NCBI RefSeq assembly: GCF_000423625.1
Contig: NZ_AUII01000015.1
Span: 1-64,000, forward strand
Length of the DNA: 64,000 nt
Source of the DNA: Pseudonocardia asaccharolytica DSM 44247 = NBRC 16224
GTDB taxonomy: Bacteria > Actinomycetota > Actinomycetes > Mycobacteriales > Pseudonocardiaceae
Reading direction: 5' to 3'
The notes under the pieces are model-generated. The model was given only the letters and a program-made list of their open reading frames with translations, had not been told where the DNA came from and ran no database searches. Below are positions 46,950 to 55,582 of this stretch, one piece after another (within the stretch, counting starts at the first letter, position 1; the number at the start of each line of letters is the position of its first letter). The translations under genes were made by a program, and so were the position numbers.

Positions 46950-48458
46950 ATGGGCCAGGACGTCGACCGGACCAGATTCAGTCGACGAGACAGCCAACGC
47001 TACCGTGGCAAAGTACACCGATGTCTCGATGCGCTGGCCGCGATGCTGCGCGAGCATCCGTTCGCCCAGGACGAACCCATGACCGGGATCGAGCTCGAGC
47101 TCAACCTCGTCGACCGCCAGCTCGAACCGGCGCTGTCCGGTGCCGACGTCCTGGCCGCCATCGGGTCGGCCGGATTCCAGAGCGAGCTCGGTCGCTGGAA
47201 CATCGAGCTGAACCTGCCGCCACGGCTACTGCCCGGGGACGAGTGGCGTCATCTGGAGCATCAGCTGCTCGACGAGCTCGCCGCTGCCGGCGCCAAGGCG
47301 AGGGACTGCGCCTCGCAGATCGTCATGATCGGCGTACTGCCCACCCTCGGCCGCGGCCATCTCGTGCCCGGCTCGCTCTCCGACGGTGACCGATATCGGG
47401 TGCTCAACGAGCAGATCCTCAACACCCGCGGCGAACCGATCCGGATCGATATCACCGGCGCCCAGCCGTCCGGGCGCCCCGACGTCGCCCCCGAGCGGTT
47501 GACGGCGGACTTCGACTCGATCATTCCCGAGGCGGCCTGCACCTCGATGCAGCTGCATCTACAGGTCTCGCCGGAGGCGTTCGCCGGGTACTGGAACGCC
47601 GCGCAGTGCCTCGCCGGGGTGCAGCTCGCGGTCGGAGCGAACTCACCGTTCCTGCTCGACGCACAGCTGTGGGCGGAGACCCGGATCCCGCTGTTCGAGC
47701 AGGCCTGCGACGTGCGCACACCCGAGCTGCGCAACCAGGGCGTGCGACCCAGGGTGTGGTTCGGTGAGCGCTGGATCAACTCGATCCTCGATCTGTTCGC
47801 CGAGAACTCCCGCTACTTCCCCAGCCTGGTGCCGGTCGCGGAGGAGGTCGATCCGCTCGCCGAGCTGGAGGCGGGCCGGGTCCCGGTGCTCGACGAGCTG
47901 CGGCTGCACAACGGCACGATCTGGCGGTGGAACCGCCCGGTCTACGACGTCGTCGACGAGGCCCCGCACGTCCGGGTCGAGAACCGGGTGCTGCCGGCCG
48001 GGCCGAGCGTGGTCGACATGGTGGCCAACGCGCTGTTGTTCTACGGGCTGCTGCGGGTGTTCGTCGAGGCCGAACGGCCGCTGTGGAGCACGATGTCGTT
48101 CGAGGCGGCGGAGCAGAACTTCATCACCGCGGCCCGGCACGGCCTCGATGAGCCCCTGTACTGGCCGGGCACCGGCTGGATCCACCCGGACGAGCTGATC
48201 CTGCGCAAGCTGCTCCCGCTCGCGCACGAGGGCCTGGCGCGCTGGGGGGTCAGCAGCGCGGTACGGGACCGGTACCTTTCGGTGATCGAGCGCCGCTGTG
48301 CGCTGCGCCGGACGGGCTCGAGCTGGCAACTCGACGCCGTCGCCGCGCTGGAGGCCCGCGGCGCCGACCGGCCGGCCGCGCTGCGCGGGATGCTCCAGCG
48401 CTACGTCGAGGCCTCGACCGCCAACGAGCCCGTTCAGGCCTGGCCACTCCCCACCTGA
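46950..48458 (+). CDS. Glutamate-cysteine ligase family (GCS2) protein
   Basis: A 502-residue protein: MTGIELELNLVDRQLEP, ELGRWNIELNLPPRLL, then CTSMQLHLQVSPEAFAGYWNAAQCLAGVQLAVGANSPFLL and HVRVENRVLPAGPSVVDMVANALLFYGLLR, which are GCS2-type ATP-grasp-like ligase blocks with conserved acidic metal ligands. Actinobacteria use members of this group for mycothiol-independent gamma-glutamyl ligations (for example EgtA in ergothioneine synthesis), but no egt genes are adjacent, so substrate is unassigned. Repeat copy 3 lies 4 bases after its stop. Confidence 0.88.
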   Translation: MGQDVDRTRFSRRDSQRYRGKVHRCLDALAAMLREHPFAQDEPMTGIELELNLVDRQLEPALSGADVLAAIGSAGFQSELGRWNIELNLPPRLLPGDEWRHLEHQLLDELAAAGAKARDCASQIVMIGVLPTLGRGHLVPGSLSDGDRYRVLNEQILNTRGEPIRIDITGAQPSGRPDVAPERLTADFDSIIPEAACTSMQLHLQVSPEAFAGYWNAAQCLAGVQLAVGANSPFLLDAQLWAETRIPLFEQACDVRTPELRNQGVRPRVWFGERWINSILDLFAENSRYFPSLVPVAEEVDPLAELEAGRVPVLDELRLHNGTIWRWNRPVYDVVDEAPHVRVENRVLPAGPSVVDMVANALLFYGLLRVFVEAERPLWSTMSFEAAEQNFITAARHGLDEPLYWPGTGWIHPDELILRKLLPLAHEGLARWGVSSAVRDRYLSVIERRCALRRTGSSWQLDAVAALEARGADRPAALRGMLQRYVEASTANEPVQAWPLPT

Positions 48459-48462
48459 CGCT

Positions 48463-48497
48463 CCGCGAGTCGCGGTATTGACGCGACCGAGCCGCGG
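48463..48497 (-). repeat. Two-hairpin intergenic repeat, copy 3 (inverted)
   Basis: A 35-base copy of the repeat at 26462, in opposite orientation. It begins 4 bases past the stop of the GCS-family gene. The dyads are CCGCGA-g-TCGCGG and a slightly degenerate CGCGACCGAGCCGCGG; the spacer is TATTGA. Relative to its upstream gene it has the same orientation as copy 2 has to groEL. The remaining 200 bases to the next gene show nothing else. Confidence 0.75.
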
Positions 48498-48701
48498 TGG
48501 CCGCGCTGATCGTCGACGCCGGTCGCTGACCGGCGGGTTCACCATCGCGAAGGGACGGTTCGTTCCCGGCCGGGCGAGCTCGCCCGCTTCTACTGTCTGC
48601 GCTGTCCCCGCGGTGGTGATCAGGCACCGCCGTCCTCCAGCCCACTGAGCAACCGGCGCCGCGTCGGGTGCCGATTCCGCGTGCCCGCAGACGGGAGACT
48701 C

Positions 48702-49493
48702 ATGGCCCGCTTTCGCCTCTTCGGCCGCAACTCCGTCGGGCCCGGTGCGCCCCCGACCCCGCCATGGCTGCCGTATGGGCCCGGTCAGCACCCGTCGGGC
48801 TATGGTCCACCACCCTCCGGATGGACCGCCGGACCTCCCGACGACCACGGCCCGGCCACCCGGGCCGCCCGGCCCGCATATCCCGCCCCGTTCCGCGCCG
48901 CCGGGCTGCAGCGGGAGCCGCTCACCGATCCCCACGGCTTCCCGCCGGTCGCCGCCGGCCCCGACGCGACCCCACACCCCGCGGAGGCGGCGGCCCTGGC
49001 CGGGGCGTTCGCCGTCGACTACCTGTCCTGGGACGAGGACGATCCGGACCGCCGTGGATTCGTGCTCGCCGACTACCTGCCGGCTCCGGTGGGCGAACCG
49101 GCACGACTCGGCTGGTCGGGAGCCGGCAGACAACGGGCCGAGCTGGCGCTACCCGGGCGGGTCCGCCCCGATGGCGAGGACCGTGTCCTCGTCGACGTGC
49201 GGGTGCGGATCACCCCTTACCGGCCGGTCGGCAACCGCACCGACGAAGCCCCGGCCCAGGTCGAGCCGGAGATCGCCGGCACTCCGGCGGTGGCGCCCGC
49301 GCCGACCGGGCGCGGCTGGCGCAGTCTGGCGTCCTACTGGGTTCGCATCAGCGTCCCGGTCGCCGTCTACGCTGGACGGCTCGTCGTCGACGTGGGCAAG
49401 GAGGCCCTCGACGACAAGACCCCGTCGACCGAGCACCGCGACACCGGCGACGCGGACCTGCCACGGGACGACCACCCCGAGGGTGCGTGGTGA
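48702..49493 (+). CDS. TcpC/VirB8-like conjugal-transfer-type protein (divergent, no membrane helix)
   Basis: A 263-residue protein with a Pro/Gly-rich N-terminal 70 residues (PPTPPWLPYGPGQHPSGYGPP). A domain follows beginning AAALAGAFAVDYLSWDEDDPDRRGFVLADYLPAPVG and ending VRISVPVAVYAGRLVV. The FA-x-x-YL-x-W-D ... R ... L ... YLP pattern resembles actinobacterial TcpC/VirB8-type periplasmic proteins of conjugation systems. Those normally have a transmembrane helix just before this domain; none is visible here. The stop overlaps the next gene (GTGA). Assignment is tentative. Confidence 0.6.
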   Translation: MARFRLFGRNSVGPGAPPTPPWLPYGPGQHPSGYGPPPSGWTAGPPDDHGPATRAARPAYPAPFRAAGLQREPLTDPHGFPPVAAGPDATPHPAEAAALAGAFAVDYLSWDEDDPDRRGFVLADYLPAPVGEPARLGWSGAGRQRAELALPGRVRPDGEDRVLVDVRVRITPYRPVGNRTDEAPAQVEPEIAGTPAVAPAPTGRGWRSLASYWVRISVPVAVYAGRLVVDVGKEALDDKTPSTEHRDTGDADLPRDDHPEGAW

Positions 49494-50083
49494 GAAGGAT
49501 GCGCGCACCCGTGGTGGCGGGGGTGGCCGGCGGGGTCGGGACGACGACGGTCGCTGTAGCCCTGCACGGCCTTGACGCCGGACGTGCGGTCGACCCTCGC
49601 GTCGACGTGCTGGTCTGCCGGTGCGCAGGCGATTCGTTGCATCGCGCCGCGCGGCTCACCGATCGGTTCGGCGGCCCCGGCCCGCGCCCGGTGCTCGCCG
49701 TCACGGCCGAGGGCTCGGTTCCGGCCAGGAGCCCGCTGCACGCGGCACTGCAGCAGGTCCAGAGCCAGTTCTCGGGGATCGTCGTGCTCCCCCGGATCGA
49801 GCGCTGGCGCGAGCTGCTCGACCCGCTGACCGAGGCCTCGGGGATGCTCGCGCAGCCGGCGGACGCGCTGCCGCGGCAGCTGCGCGGTTACGCCACGGCG
49901 CTGCGGCAGCTCGCGCAGCTGGTCGCCGCAACGGGCCGGTTGCACCGCGAGCCCCCGGCGGGACATCCGGTCCGCCGGATGCCCGGCCCCGTCGCCGCGG
50001 CACCCCCGGCCCGGCCCGGCGACGCGGGCCGGCCGGTCGGGGGGCTCCGGATCATCGCCCCCGACCCCGCGTGGGCGGAGTGA
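49490..50083 (+). CDS. MinD/ParA-like protein without the Walker A lysine
   Basis: A 197-residue protein starting with a P-loop-like strand-turn: VVAGVAGGVGTTTVAVALHG. The Lys of the deviant Walker A box (GGxGKTT) is replaced by Thr (GGVGTTT), so ATP hydrolysis is doubtful. The rest (VDVLVCRCAGDSLHRAARLTDRF, PRPVLAVTAEG, FSGIVVLPRIERWRELLDPL) keeps a Rossmann-like alternation but no recognisable switch motifs; the C-terminal 40 residues are Pro-rich. The start overlaps the TcpC-like gene. A regulatory, non-hydrolysing P-loop relative is the best description. Confidence 0.6.
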   Translation: MRRMRAPVVAGVAGGVGTTTVAVALHGLDAGRAVDPRVDVLVCRCAGDSLHRAARLTDRFGGPGPRPVLAVTAEGSVPARSPLHAALQQVQSQFSGIVVLPRIERWRELLDPLTEASGMLAQPADALPRQLRGYATALRQLAQLVAATGRLHREPPAGHPVRRMPGPVAAAPPARPGDAGRPVGGLRIIAPDPAWAE

Positions 50084-50093
50084 CGGGTGAATC

Positions 50094-50840
50094 GTGCGGG
50101 CGTCCATGTTGCCCGGTGCGTTGACGACCGCACTGGCCGCGCTGCTGAGCGCGCTGGTACTCGGTCCTGTGACCGAGAGCGACCAAATCCCCGGCTGGCC
50201 GACGGCCACGGCGGAGCGGGCCCGGCCCGCGTCGCTGGCCCGGGAGCCGTCGCCGATCCGGGAGTCGCTGCCGCTGACCGACGGGCGGGCCGGCCTCATC
50301 CGCGACTCCCTCGACGCCGTCCGCAGCGCCATCGAGGAATCCGGCGCGGCGGTCGACCGGAGCTCCGTCCCGCGGTACGACCCCGGCCCGCCCGGACCGA
50401 AGGGCTGCACACTGCCCGATCCGACGCGCCCAGGCGGATGTCTGACCGCGGCCGCCCGGCACGGTCTGGAGGCGATGGCCGCGGAGTTCGGCGGCTGGCG
50501 GGAGGGGCCGGTGATCCGCTCCGCGAGCTGCTGGGACGTCCATGCCTGGAACCCGGCCAGCGATCATCCGCACGGCCGGGCGTGCGACCTGTTTCCCTCG
50601 GCGCCCGGGGCCTTCCCGGAGGGCGAGGAGCTGGCCAACGGCTGGCGGGTGGCCAACTGGTTCCGCGCGAACGCGGCGTCCCTCCGCGTCGAGTACCTGA
50701 TCTGGCAGGGCCGCTACTGGGACCCGTCGGTACCGGACGCGGACGGCTGGGGCAGGCCCTACACGGGCGGCGGTGTGTACGACGTCCGCGACCCGACCGG
50801 GGGGCACTTCGACCACCTGCACGTGAGCTTCGCGGAATGA
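50094..50840 (+). CDS. Exported protein with an ARB-07466/M15-like metallopeptidase fold
   Basis: A 248-residue protein. The first 25 residues (MRASMLPGALTTALAALLSALVLG) look like a signal peptide or anchor. The C-terminal domain (about 110-248) contains SASCWDVHAWNPASDHPHGRACDLF and ends DPTGGHFDHLHVSF, giving the H...D...HxH arrangement of VanY/D-Ala-D-Ala-peptidase-like (M15/ARB-07466-type) folds. It probably binds zinc and acts on peptidoglycan or is a structural relative. GTG 50094 is 10 bases after the previous stop. Such domains often sit in actinobacterial conjugation-like loci. Confidence 0.75.
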   Translation: MRASMLPGALTTALAALLSALVLGPVTESDQIPGWPTATAERARPASLAREPSPIRESLPLTDGRAGLIRDSLDAVRSAIEESGAAVDRSSVPRYDPGPPGPKGCTLPDPTRPGGCLTAAARHGLEAMAAEFGGWREGPVIRSASCWDVHAWNPASDHPHGRACDLFPSAPGAFPEGEELANGWRVANWFRANAASLRVEYLIWQGRYWDPSVPDADGWGRPYTGGGVYDVRDPTGGHFDHLHVSFAE

Positions 50841-50874
50841 CGCCGGGCGATGCCCGCAGCGACGAGGAGCGCGC

Positions 50875-51972
50875 ATGACGATCGACGAGATCGAGAAGCT
50901 GATCCGGCGGTATCTCACCACCGGGGTCGCCGTGGTGGTGATCGTGTCGGGTCCGGGCTCGCAGACCCCCGATCTGAGCGCGCTGCCGGGCGACCCGCAG
51001 GTCGTGACGGTGGGCCCGACGCCGGTCGGCCGGGCGCCCGCGGGCGGCACCGTCGAACCGCCGCCCGGATCCGGCGGGGACTCGGCACCGAATACCGGCT
51101 CGGGGAGTAGTGGCGCCATCTCGACGCAGGGCGGCACCGCGGCCGCGAGGTACGGCTGGGGCACCCCGAACCGCGTCGACGATTTCGACGGCGGCGCCGG
51201 CCAGTGGAACATCTACGACGGCCCCGGCCACGCCGGGCAGGGCACCCGCTCACCCAGCGCGGTGTCGATCGCAGACGGCGTCCTCACGATCACCGGTGAC
51301 TCGTCGGGGACGACCGGGGGCATGGCCTGGCTCCCCGGACAGAAGTACGGACGCTGGGAAGGCCGGGTGCGCGCCCCGTCGAGCGACCCCTCGTACAACG
51401 CGCTGCTGCTGTTGTGGCCCGACGCCGAGGACTTCCCGGTCGGCGGAGAGATCGACTTCATGGAGATGATGGATCACACGCGGCAGAAGACGAACATGTT
51501 CCTGCACTACGGCGCGGACAACTCGCAGATCTCCGGCGAGGTCGAGGTCGACGCGACGCAGTGGCACAACTGGGCGCTGGAGTGGACGCCCGAGTCCATC
51601 ACGGCCTTCGTCGACGGCGAGGAGTGGTTCCGCACCACCAACACCGGCATCTTCCCGCCCGGCTCGATGCACCTGTGCATCCAGCTCGACTGGTTCCCCC
51701 ATGGCGACACTCCGCAGGAGTCGCGGATGGAGGTCGACTGGGTGCGCCAGTACTCCCTCGACGCCCCGGCCGTCGCGGATCGTCCCGATCCGGCCGGTGG
51801 CTCTCAGCGTGCACACAGTGACGGCGCCATAGGGTCGCCCGGTCAGTCGGATTCACCGGGGGAGACGCCGTGGGAGCCCAGGACCAGCTCACCGTCGGGA
51901 TCGAGACCTCGCAGGAGCCGGAGCCTCCGCGGCGGCCGAGGGGTCGGATGGTTCTCACCGTTCTGGCGGTGA
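50875..51972 (+). CDS. Glycoside hydrolase family 16 protein (first of two)
   Basis: A 365-residue protein: a weakly hydrophobic N-terminal segment (YLTTGVAVVVIVSG), a Gly/Pro/Thr-rich linker (about 35-95), then a GH16 jelly roll. The retaining-glycosidase motif is GGEIDFMEMMD with nucleophile and acid/base Glu in the E-I-D-x-x-E pattern. The family acts on beta-1,3 or beta-1,3-1,4 glucans and related polymers. The fold ends near WVRQYSLDAP; a further 75-residue basic/Ser-rich tail overlaps the next GH16 gene by 103 bases in another frame, suggesting the original stop was lost. ATG 50875 follows GAGGAGC. Confidence 0.85.
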   Translation: MTIDEIEKLIRRYLTTGVAVVVIVSGPGSQTPDLSALPGDPQVVTVGPTPVGRAPAGGTVEPPPGSGGDSAPNTGSGSSGAISTQGGTAAARYGWGTPNRVDDFDGGAGQWNIYDGPGHAGQGTRSPSAVSIADGVLTITGDSSGTTGGMAWLPGQKYGRWEGRVRAPSSDPSYNALLLLWPDAEDFPVGGEIDFMEMMDHTRQKTNMFLHYGADNSQISGEVEVDATQWHNWALEWTPESITAFVDGEEWFRTTNTGIFPPGSMHLCIQLDWFPHGDTPQESRMEVDWVRQYSLDAPAVADRPDPAGGSQRAHSDGAIGSPGQSDSPGETPWEPRTSSPSGSRPRRSRSLRGGRGVGWFSPFWR

Positions 51973-52793
51973 TCGTCGCGCTGGCCATGCTCACCGTACC
52001 GATCGTGCTCGTCCGCAGCCTGATCCGGCCGCCCGCCCAACCGGCCGCCGAGCAGGCCGTTTCCCCTGTCACCGACACCAACGATCCGGTGGCCCCGAGC
52101 GGACGTGCCGAGCTCGACCCGGCGACCCGGTCGGACACCGAGGCCGCGGTCGTGCACGACTGGCCGCTGCTGCTGCACGACGAGTTCGACGGCGACACGC
52201 TCGACACCACCTTCTGGCATCCGTACTCGGGCGAGACGACCGGCGGTAACGGTCGGCACCGGCCGTCGAACATCGCCGTTTCCGACGGCGTCATGACGAT
52301 CACCAGCCGGGGACGGGAGTCGGCCGGCATGGCCTGGCAGCCCGGCCAGCTGTACGGCCGCTGGGAGGTGCGGGCCCGCACCGAGGTCGGCACCGGCTAC
52401 GGCGCGGTCATCCTGCTCTGGCCCGACGCGGAGGACTTCCCCAAGGGCGGCGAGATCGACTTCATGGAGATCCCGAAGCCGTCGCGGACCGAGTCGAACT
52501 TCGTGCTCCACTACGGCCGCAACAACAGCCAGGTCGGCACCTCCGTGCAGGGCGACTTCACCGAATGGCACAACTACGCGGTGGAATGGACCCCCGACCA
52601 CGTCGCCGGCTTCATCGACGGCCAAGAGATCTTCCGGAGCACCGACAAGGCACAGATTCCGCCCCGGCCGATGCACCTCGCGATCCAGCAGGACATCGGG
52701 CCCTACGGCAAGGACTGGATCCCGCCTCTGGACGAGACCTCGCCCGCACAGGTCCAGCTGCACCTCGACTGGGTGCGCATCTACGGACTGTAG
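51870..52793 (+). CDS. Membrane-anchored glycoside hydrolase family 16 protein (second of two)
   Basis: A 307-residue type II membrane protein: a short cytosolic tail (RRPRGR), a transmembrane helix (MVLTVLAVIVALAMLTVPIVLV, about 27-48), a linker, and a GH16 domain with catalytic GGEIDFMEI. It is closely similar to the preceding gene across the catalytic core (LLWPDAEDFP, GGEIDFME, LHYG-NNSQ), so the two arose by tandem duplication. GTG 51870 is preceded by GGGGGAGAC at ideal distance, inside the tail of the first gene. Confidence 0.88.
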   Translation: MGAQDQLTVGIETSQEPEPPRRPRGRMVLTVLAVIVALAMLTVPIVLVRSLIRPPAQPAAEQAVSPVTDTNDPVAPSGRAELDPATRSDTEAAVVHDWPLLLHDEFDGDTLDTTFWHPYSGETTGGNGRHRPSNIAVSDGVMTITSRGRESAGMAWQPGQLYGRWEVRARTEVGTGYGAVILLWPDAEDFPKGGEIDFMEIPKPSRTESNFVLHYGRNNSQVGTSVQGDFTEWHNYAVEWTPDHVAGFIDGQEIFRSTDKAQIPPRPMHLAIQQDIGPYGKDWIPPLDETSPAQVQLHLDWVRIYGL

Positions 52794-52900
52794 GAACGCC
52801 GCTCGCCGACACGCCTCGGGCCCCGGCCGACCGGCCGGGGCCCGAGCCATCCCGAACTGACACGCCGCTCCCACCACGAAGCGACGTGAGTCACGTTAGC

Positions 52901-54190
52901 TTACCCTTGCCTTACTCGCAAGCCTCGAGGCCGGGTGACCGGCATCACGGATCTCTCCCGTGCCAGCAGCACCAGGCTGACCAGTAGGACCGACACGACG
53001 GTCAGGGCCCCGCCGAGGATCAGCGGCGCCCGCCCGCCCCAGTGCTCGGCCACGAGCCCGAGCAGCGGGGCACCCAACGGCGTGCTGCCGAGGAAGAGCA
53101 GCATGTAGAGACCCATCACCCGGCCGCGCATGGACGGCTCGACCGAGAGCTGCACCGTCGCGTTCGCGGCCGTGGTGAACAGCAACGCCGCGAAGCCGAC
53201 GAGCACAAGCATCACCCCGGCGGAGGCGAAGGTGGGCATCACGCCGACGGCGACCAGCAACGCACCGAAGGCCAGCCCGGATCCGGCGACGAGCCGCAGC
53301 CGCGGCTGTCCGCTGCGACGGGCCGCGAGCACCGCCCCGGCCACAGAACCGATGGCCAGCAGCGTGGTCAGCAGCCCGTAGGCCTCGGCGCCGCGACCGA
53401 ACACGTTGCGAGCGAGCACCGGGATCGTGACCGGGAAGTTGATCGCGAACGCCGACACCAGGAACACCAGCGCGAGCACCCCGATGAGTTCGGGTCGCGC
53501 GCGCACGTGGAGCAGCCCCTCGCGCAGCTGGCCGGGACGGCGCGACACCGGCTCGGTACGGAAGAGCCGGGCCTGGTTCATCACCAGCAGCGCCACGACC
53601 ACGCCCGCGAAGCTCAGGGCGTTGATCAGGAAGACCCAACCGGTGCCGACCGCCACGATGAGCACGCCGGCCACGGCGGGGCCGATGATCCGCGCGGTGT
53701 TGAACGTGAGCGAGTTGAGCGCCACCGCGTTCGCCACCTGGGCCGGGCCGACGAGCTCGGAGACGAACGCCTGCCGGACCGGGACGTCGAGCGCGGAGAA
53801 GCAGCCGAGCAGCAGGCAGAAGAGGTAGACCTGCCACAGCACCACCGCGCCGGTGACCACAGCGAGCCCGAGCAGCAGCGCGCAGGCGCCCATCGCGGTC
53901 TGCAGCACGACCAGCAGCCGGCGTTTGTCCACCCGGTCGGCCAGCACACCACCCCACAGCGAGAGCAGGAGGGTGGGCAGGAACTGCAGCGCCGTCGCGA
54001 TGCCGAGCGCCGTCGCGTTGCCCCCGGACAGGTCGAGCACCAGCCAGTCCTGCGCGATCCGCTGCATCCAGGTACCGACCAGCGAGACGATCTGGCCGCT
54101 CGCGTAGAGCCGGTAGTTGGGCACGTGGAGGGATGCAAAAACCCCGCGCTGGCGCGGGGCTGAGGTCGGGGAGTCAAGGACGGCAGTCAT
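52901..54190 (-). CDS. MFS_3-type major facilitator exporter
   Basis: A 429-residue transporter with about twelve helices: FASLHVPNYRLYASGQIVSLVGTWMQRIAQDWLVLDLSG, LWGGVLADRVDKRRLLVVLQ (loop 2-3 motif), VPVRQAFVSELVGPAQVANAVALNSL and PSMRGRVMGLYMLLF, as in the MFS_3/EntS exporter group. The ATG at 54190 has no Shine-Dalgarno sequence. It is preceded by a very A/T-rich stretch (54191-54222) with TATGCT, so leaderless initiation from a close promoter is likely. A possible DtxR/IdeR box overlaps that promoter, suggesting iron control and perhaps siderophore export. Confidence 0.9.
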   Translation of the reverse strand: MTAVLDSPTSAPRQRGVFASLHVPNYRLYASGQIVSLVGTWMQRIAQDWLVLDLSGGNATALGIATALQFLPTLLLSLWGGVLADRVDKRRLLVVLQTAMGACALLLGLAVVTGAVVLWQVYLFCLLLGCFSALDVPVRQAFVSELVGPAQVANAVALNSLTFNTARIIGPAVAGVLIVAVGTGWVFLINALSFAGVVVALLVMNQARLFRTEPVSRRPGQLREGLLHVRARPELIGVLALVFLVSAFAINFPVTIPVLARNVFGRGAEAYGLLTTLLAIGSVAGAVLAARRSGQPRLRLVAGSGLAFGALLVAVGVMPTFASAGVMLVLVGFAALLFTTAANATVQLSVEPSMRGRVMGLYMLLFLGSTPLGAPLLGLVAEHWGGRAPLILGGALTVVSVLLVSLVLLARERSVMPVTRPRGLRVRQG

Positions 54191-54193
54191 CTA

Positions 54194-54212
54194 TTTAGTT
54201 AGCATACCAAAA
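54194..54212 (-). promoter_or_regulatory. Candidate DtxR/IdeR-type iron box before the MFS exporter
   Basis: On the minus strand the 19 bases TTTTGGTATGCTAACTAAA match the IdeR consensus TTAGGTTAGGCTAACCTAA at 13 of 19 positions, with the GCTAAC half intact. It lies 3 bases before the exporter ATG, over the likely promoter. The match is modest, so this is a candidate only. Confidence 0.35.
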
Positions 54213-55260
54213 TTATTTGACCAGCGCCTCCAACGGACCCACGGCGAGGTAGCCGACGAACGCCACCGCCACCACCCACATCAGCGAGTGCACCTGCCGA
54301 GCCCGCCCGGTCACCGCCACGAGCACGACATAGCAGATGAAGCCGGCGCCGATGCCGTTGGCGATGGAGTAGGTGAACGGCATGATCACGATGGTCAGGA
54401 AGGCCGGGAGGGCGACCCGGTGACGACATCGGCCAGCCCGGTGCGGGCCCCTCGGCGATACCGGACGCCGACTCGATGTACACCGTGTTCGACGACGCCG
54501 ACGCCGCTCCACCCGCGATTGCACCGGTGCCCTCGACCAGCAGGGCGCGGCCGACGTTGGGCAACTGCCCGTCCGGTCTGAGCAGCCCGGACTGCTTGCC
54601 GAGCCCGGTCATCGTGCCGATGGCGTCGAAGAAGTTGGCCAGGACGCGATCGAGCCGTTGATGCCAAGCCCGACCGGCACGGTCGTGTTGGCGGCGTCGG
54701 GGATGCGGCGCACGAACCCGGCGTCGACGAGACCGATGAAGCAGATGAACAGCCCGACGCCCACCGCGATCGCGGACTTCAGATCGGGGGGCACCGCGTT
54801 GAAGACCGCGGTGCGGAACCCGGTGACGGCCAGCAGCACGATGATCAGGCCGTCGACGACGACCGAGGCCCATCGCCTCGGGCCACGTCATCTACGGCGC
54901 GATCGTGACCGCGACCAGCACGTTGGCACCCAGCCCGGTGGCCAGCGCGAACGGGAGGTTCGCGACCAGCCCCATCGGCAGCGTCATCACACCGGCGACC
55001 AGCGCGGTCGATGCGGCGACCTGCGGTACGGACAGGACGTTGCCCAGCACGTCCACCTTGGCACCGGGCCCGCCGGCCGTGAAGCTGCCGATGATCAGCG
55101 GGTTGAGGACGATGATGTAGGACATCGTCACGAACGTGACGAGCCCGCCGCGCAGTTCGTGGGCGACCGTCGACCCACGCTCGGTCAGCCGGAAGAAGCG
55201 GTCGACCCGGGAGAGACCGCGAACGTCCGTCGGCACCTCCTGGCCGCGCTCCATGAGCAT
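54213..55260 (-). pseudogene. NCS2 (AzgA-type) purine permease, decayed
   Basis: The N-terminal part is clear (DRFFRLTERGSTVAHELRGG, FVTMSYIIVLNPLI, FALATGLGANVLVAVTIAP) and then meets an in-frame TAG at 54892. Family sequence continues after it (MTWPEAMG) and then shifts frame at least three times: VTGFRTAVFNAVPPDLKSAI, FFDAIGTMTGLGKQSGLL...ASASSNTVYIESASGIAEG, RTGLADVVTG. After VVTG the text jumps straight to ALPAFLTIVIMPFTYS, so about 45 residues normally between them are missing. Stop codon, frameshifts and deletion together mark a true pseudogene. The intact family imports adenine, guanine or hypoxanthine. Confidence 0.85.
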
Positions 55261-55295
55261 CAACGTTAGCGTCGGCGGGGCCGTAAGCTGACAGC

Positions 55296-55553
55296 GTGGT
55301 CGTCCCGCCGCCGCTACCCCGCTGGACGAGCGACATCACCCGGATCGTCGCCGTCGGCACCCTGCTGTGGCTGGCCGGAGCGGCCATCCTGCTCGTGGCC
55401 CATCTGGTGGCCGGGCGGCCGCTCGACATCTGGTTCACCACCTGCGTCGCCGGGGTGGTGCTCGGTGGAATCGGATACGGGATCTTCCGCTGGCAGCGCG
55501 CGGCGGCGCGCCGCGGCGCGCGCACCGCCCAGGACGGGCTCCACGAGTCCTGA
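55296..55553 (+). CDS. DUF2530 membrane protein
   Basis: An 85-residue protein with two hydrophobic helices (IVAVGTLLWLAGAAILLVAHLV and IWFTTCVAGVVLGGIGYGIF) and a basic tail (RWQRAAARRGAR). It matches the small actinobacterial DUF2530 family, whose function is unknown and which is often next to an NCS2 permease gene, as here (divergent, 35 bases apart). GTG 55296 starts MVVPPPLPRW. Confidence 0.8.
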   Translation: MVVPPPLPRWTSDITRIVAVGTLLWLAGAAILLVAHLVAGRPLDIWFTTCVAGVVLGGIGYGIFRWQRAAARRGARTAQDGLHES

Positions 55554-55582
55554 GGCCGGCCGCCGAGTTCTAGGGTGCGGGG

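Noticed and set aside
52897..52915. Second IdeR-like sequence (TTAGCTTACCCTTGCCTTA)
   Set aside because: It overlaps the last codons of the MFS exporter gene, is downstream rather than upstream of any start, and matches the consensus only partly.
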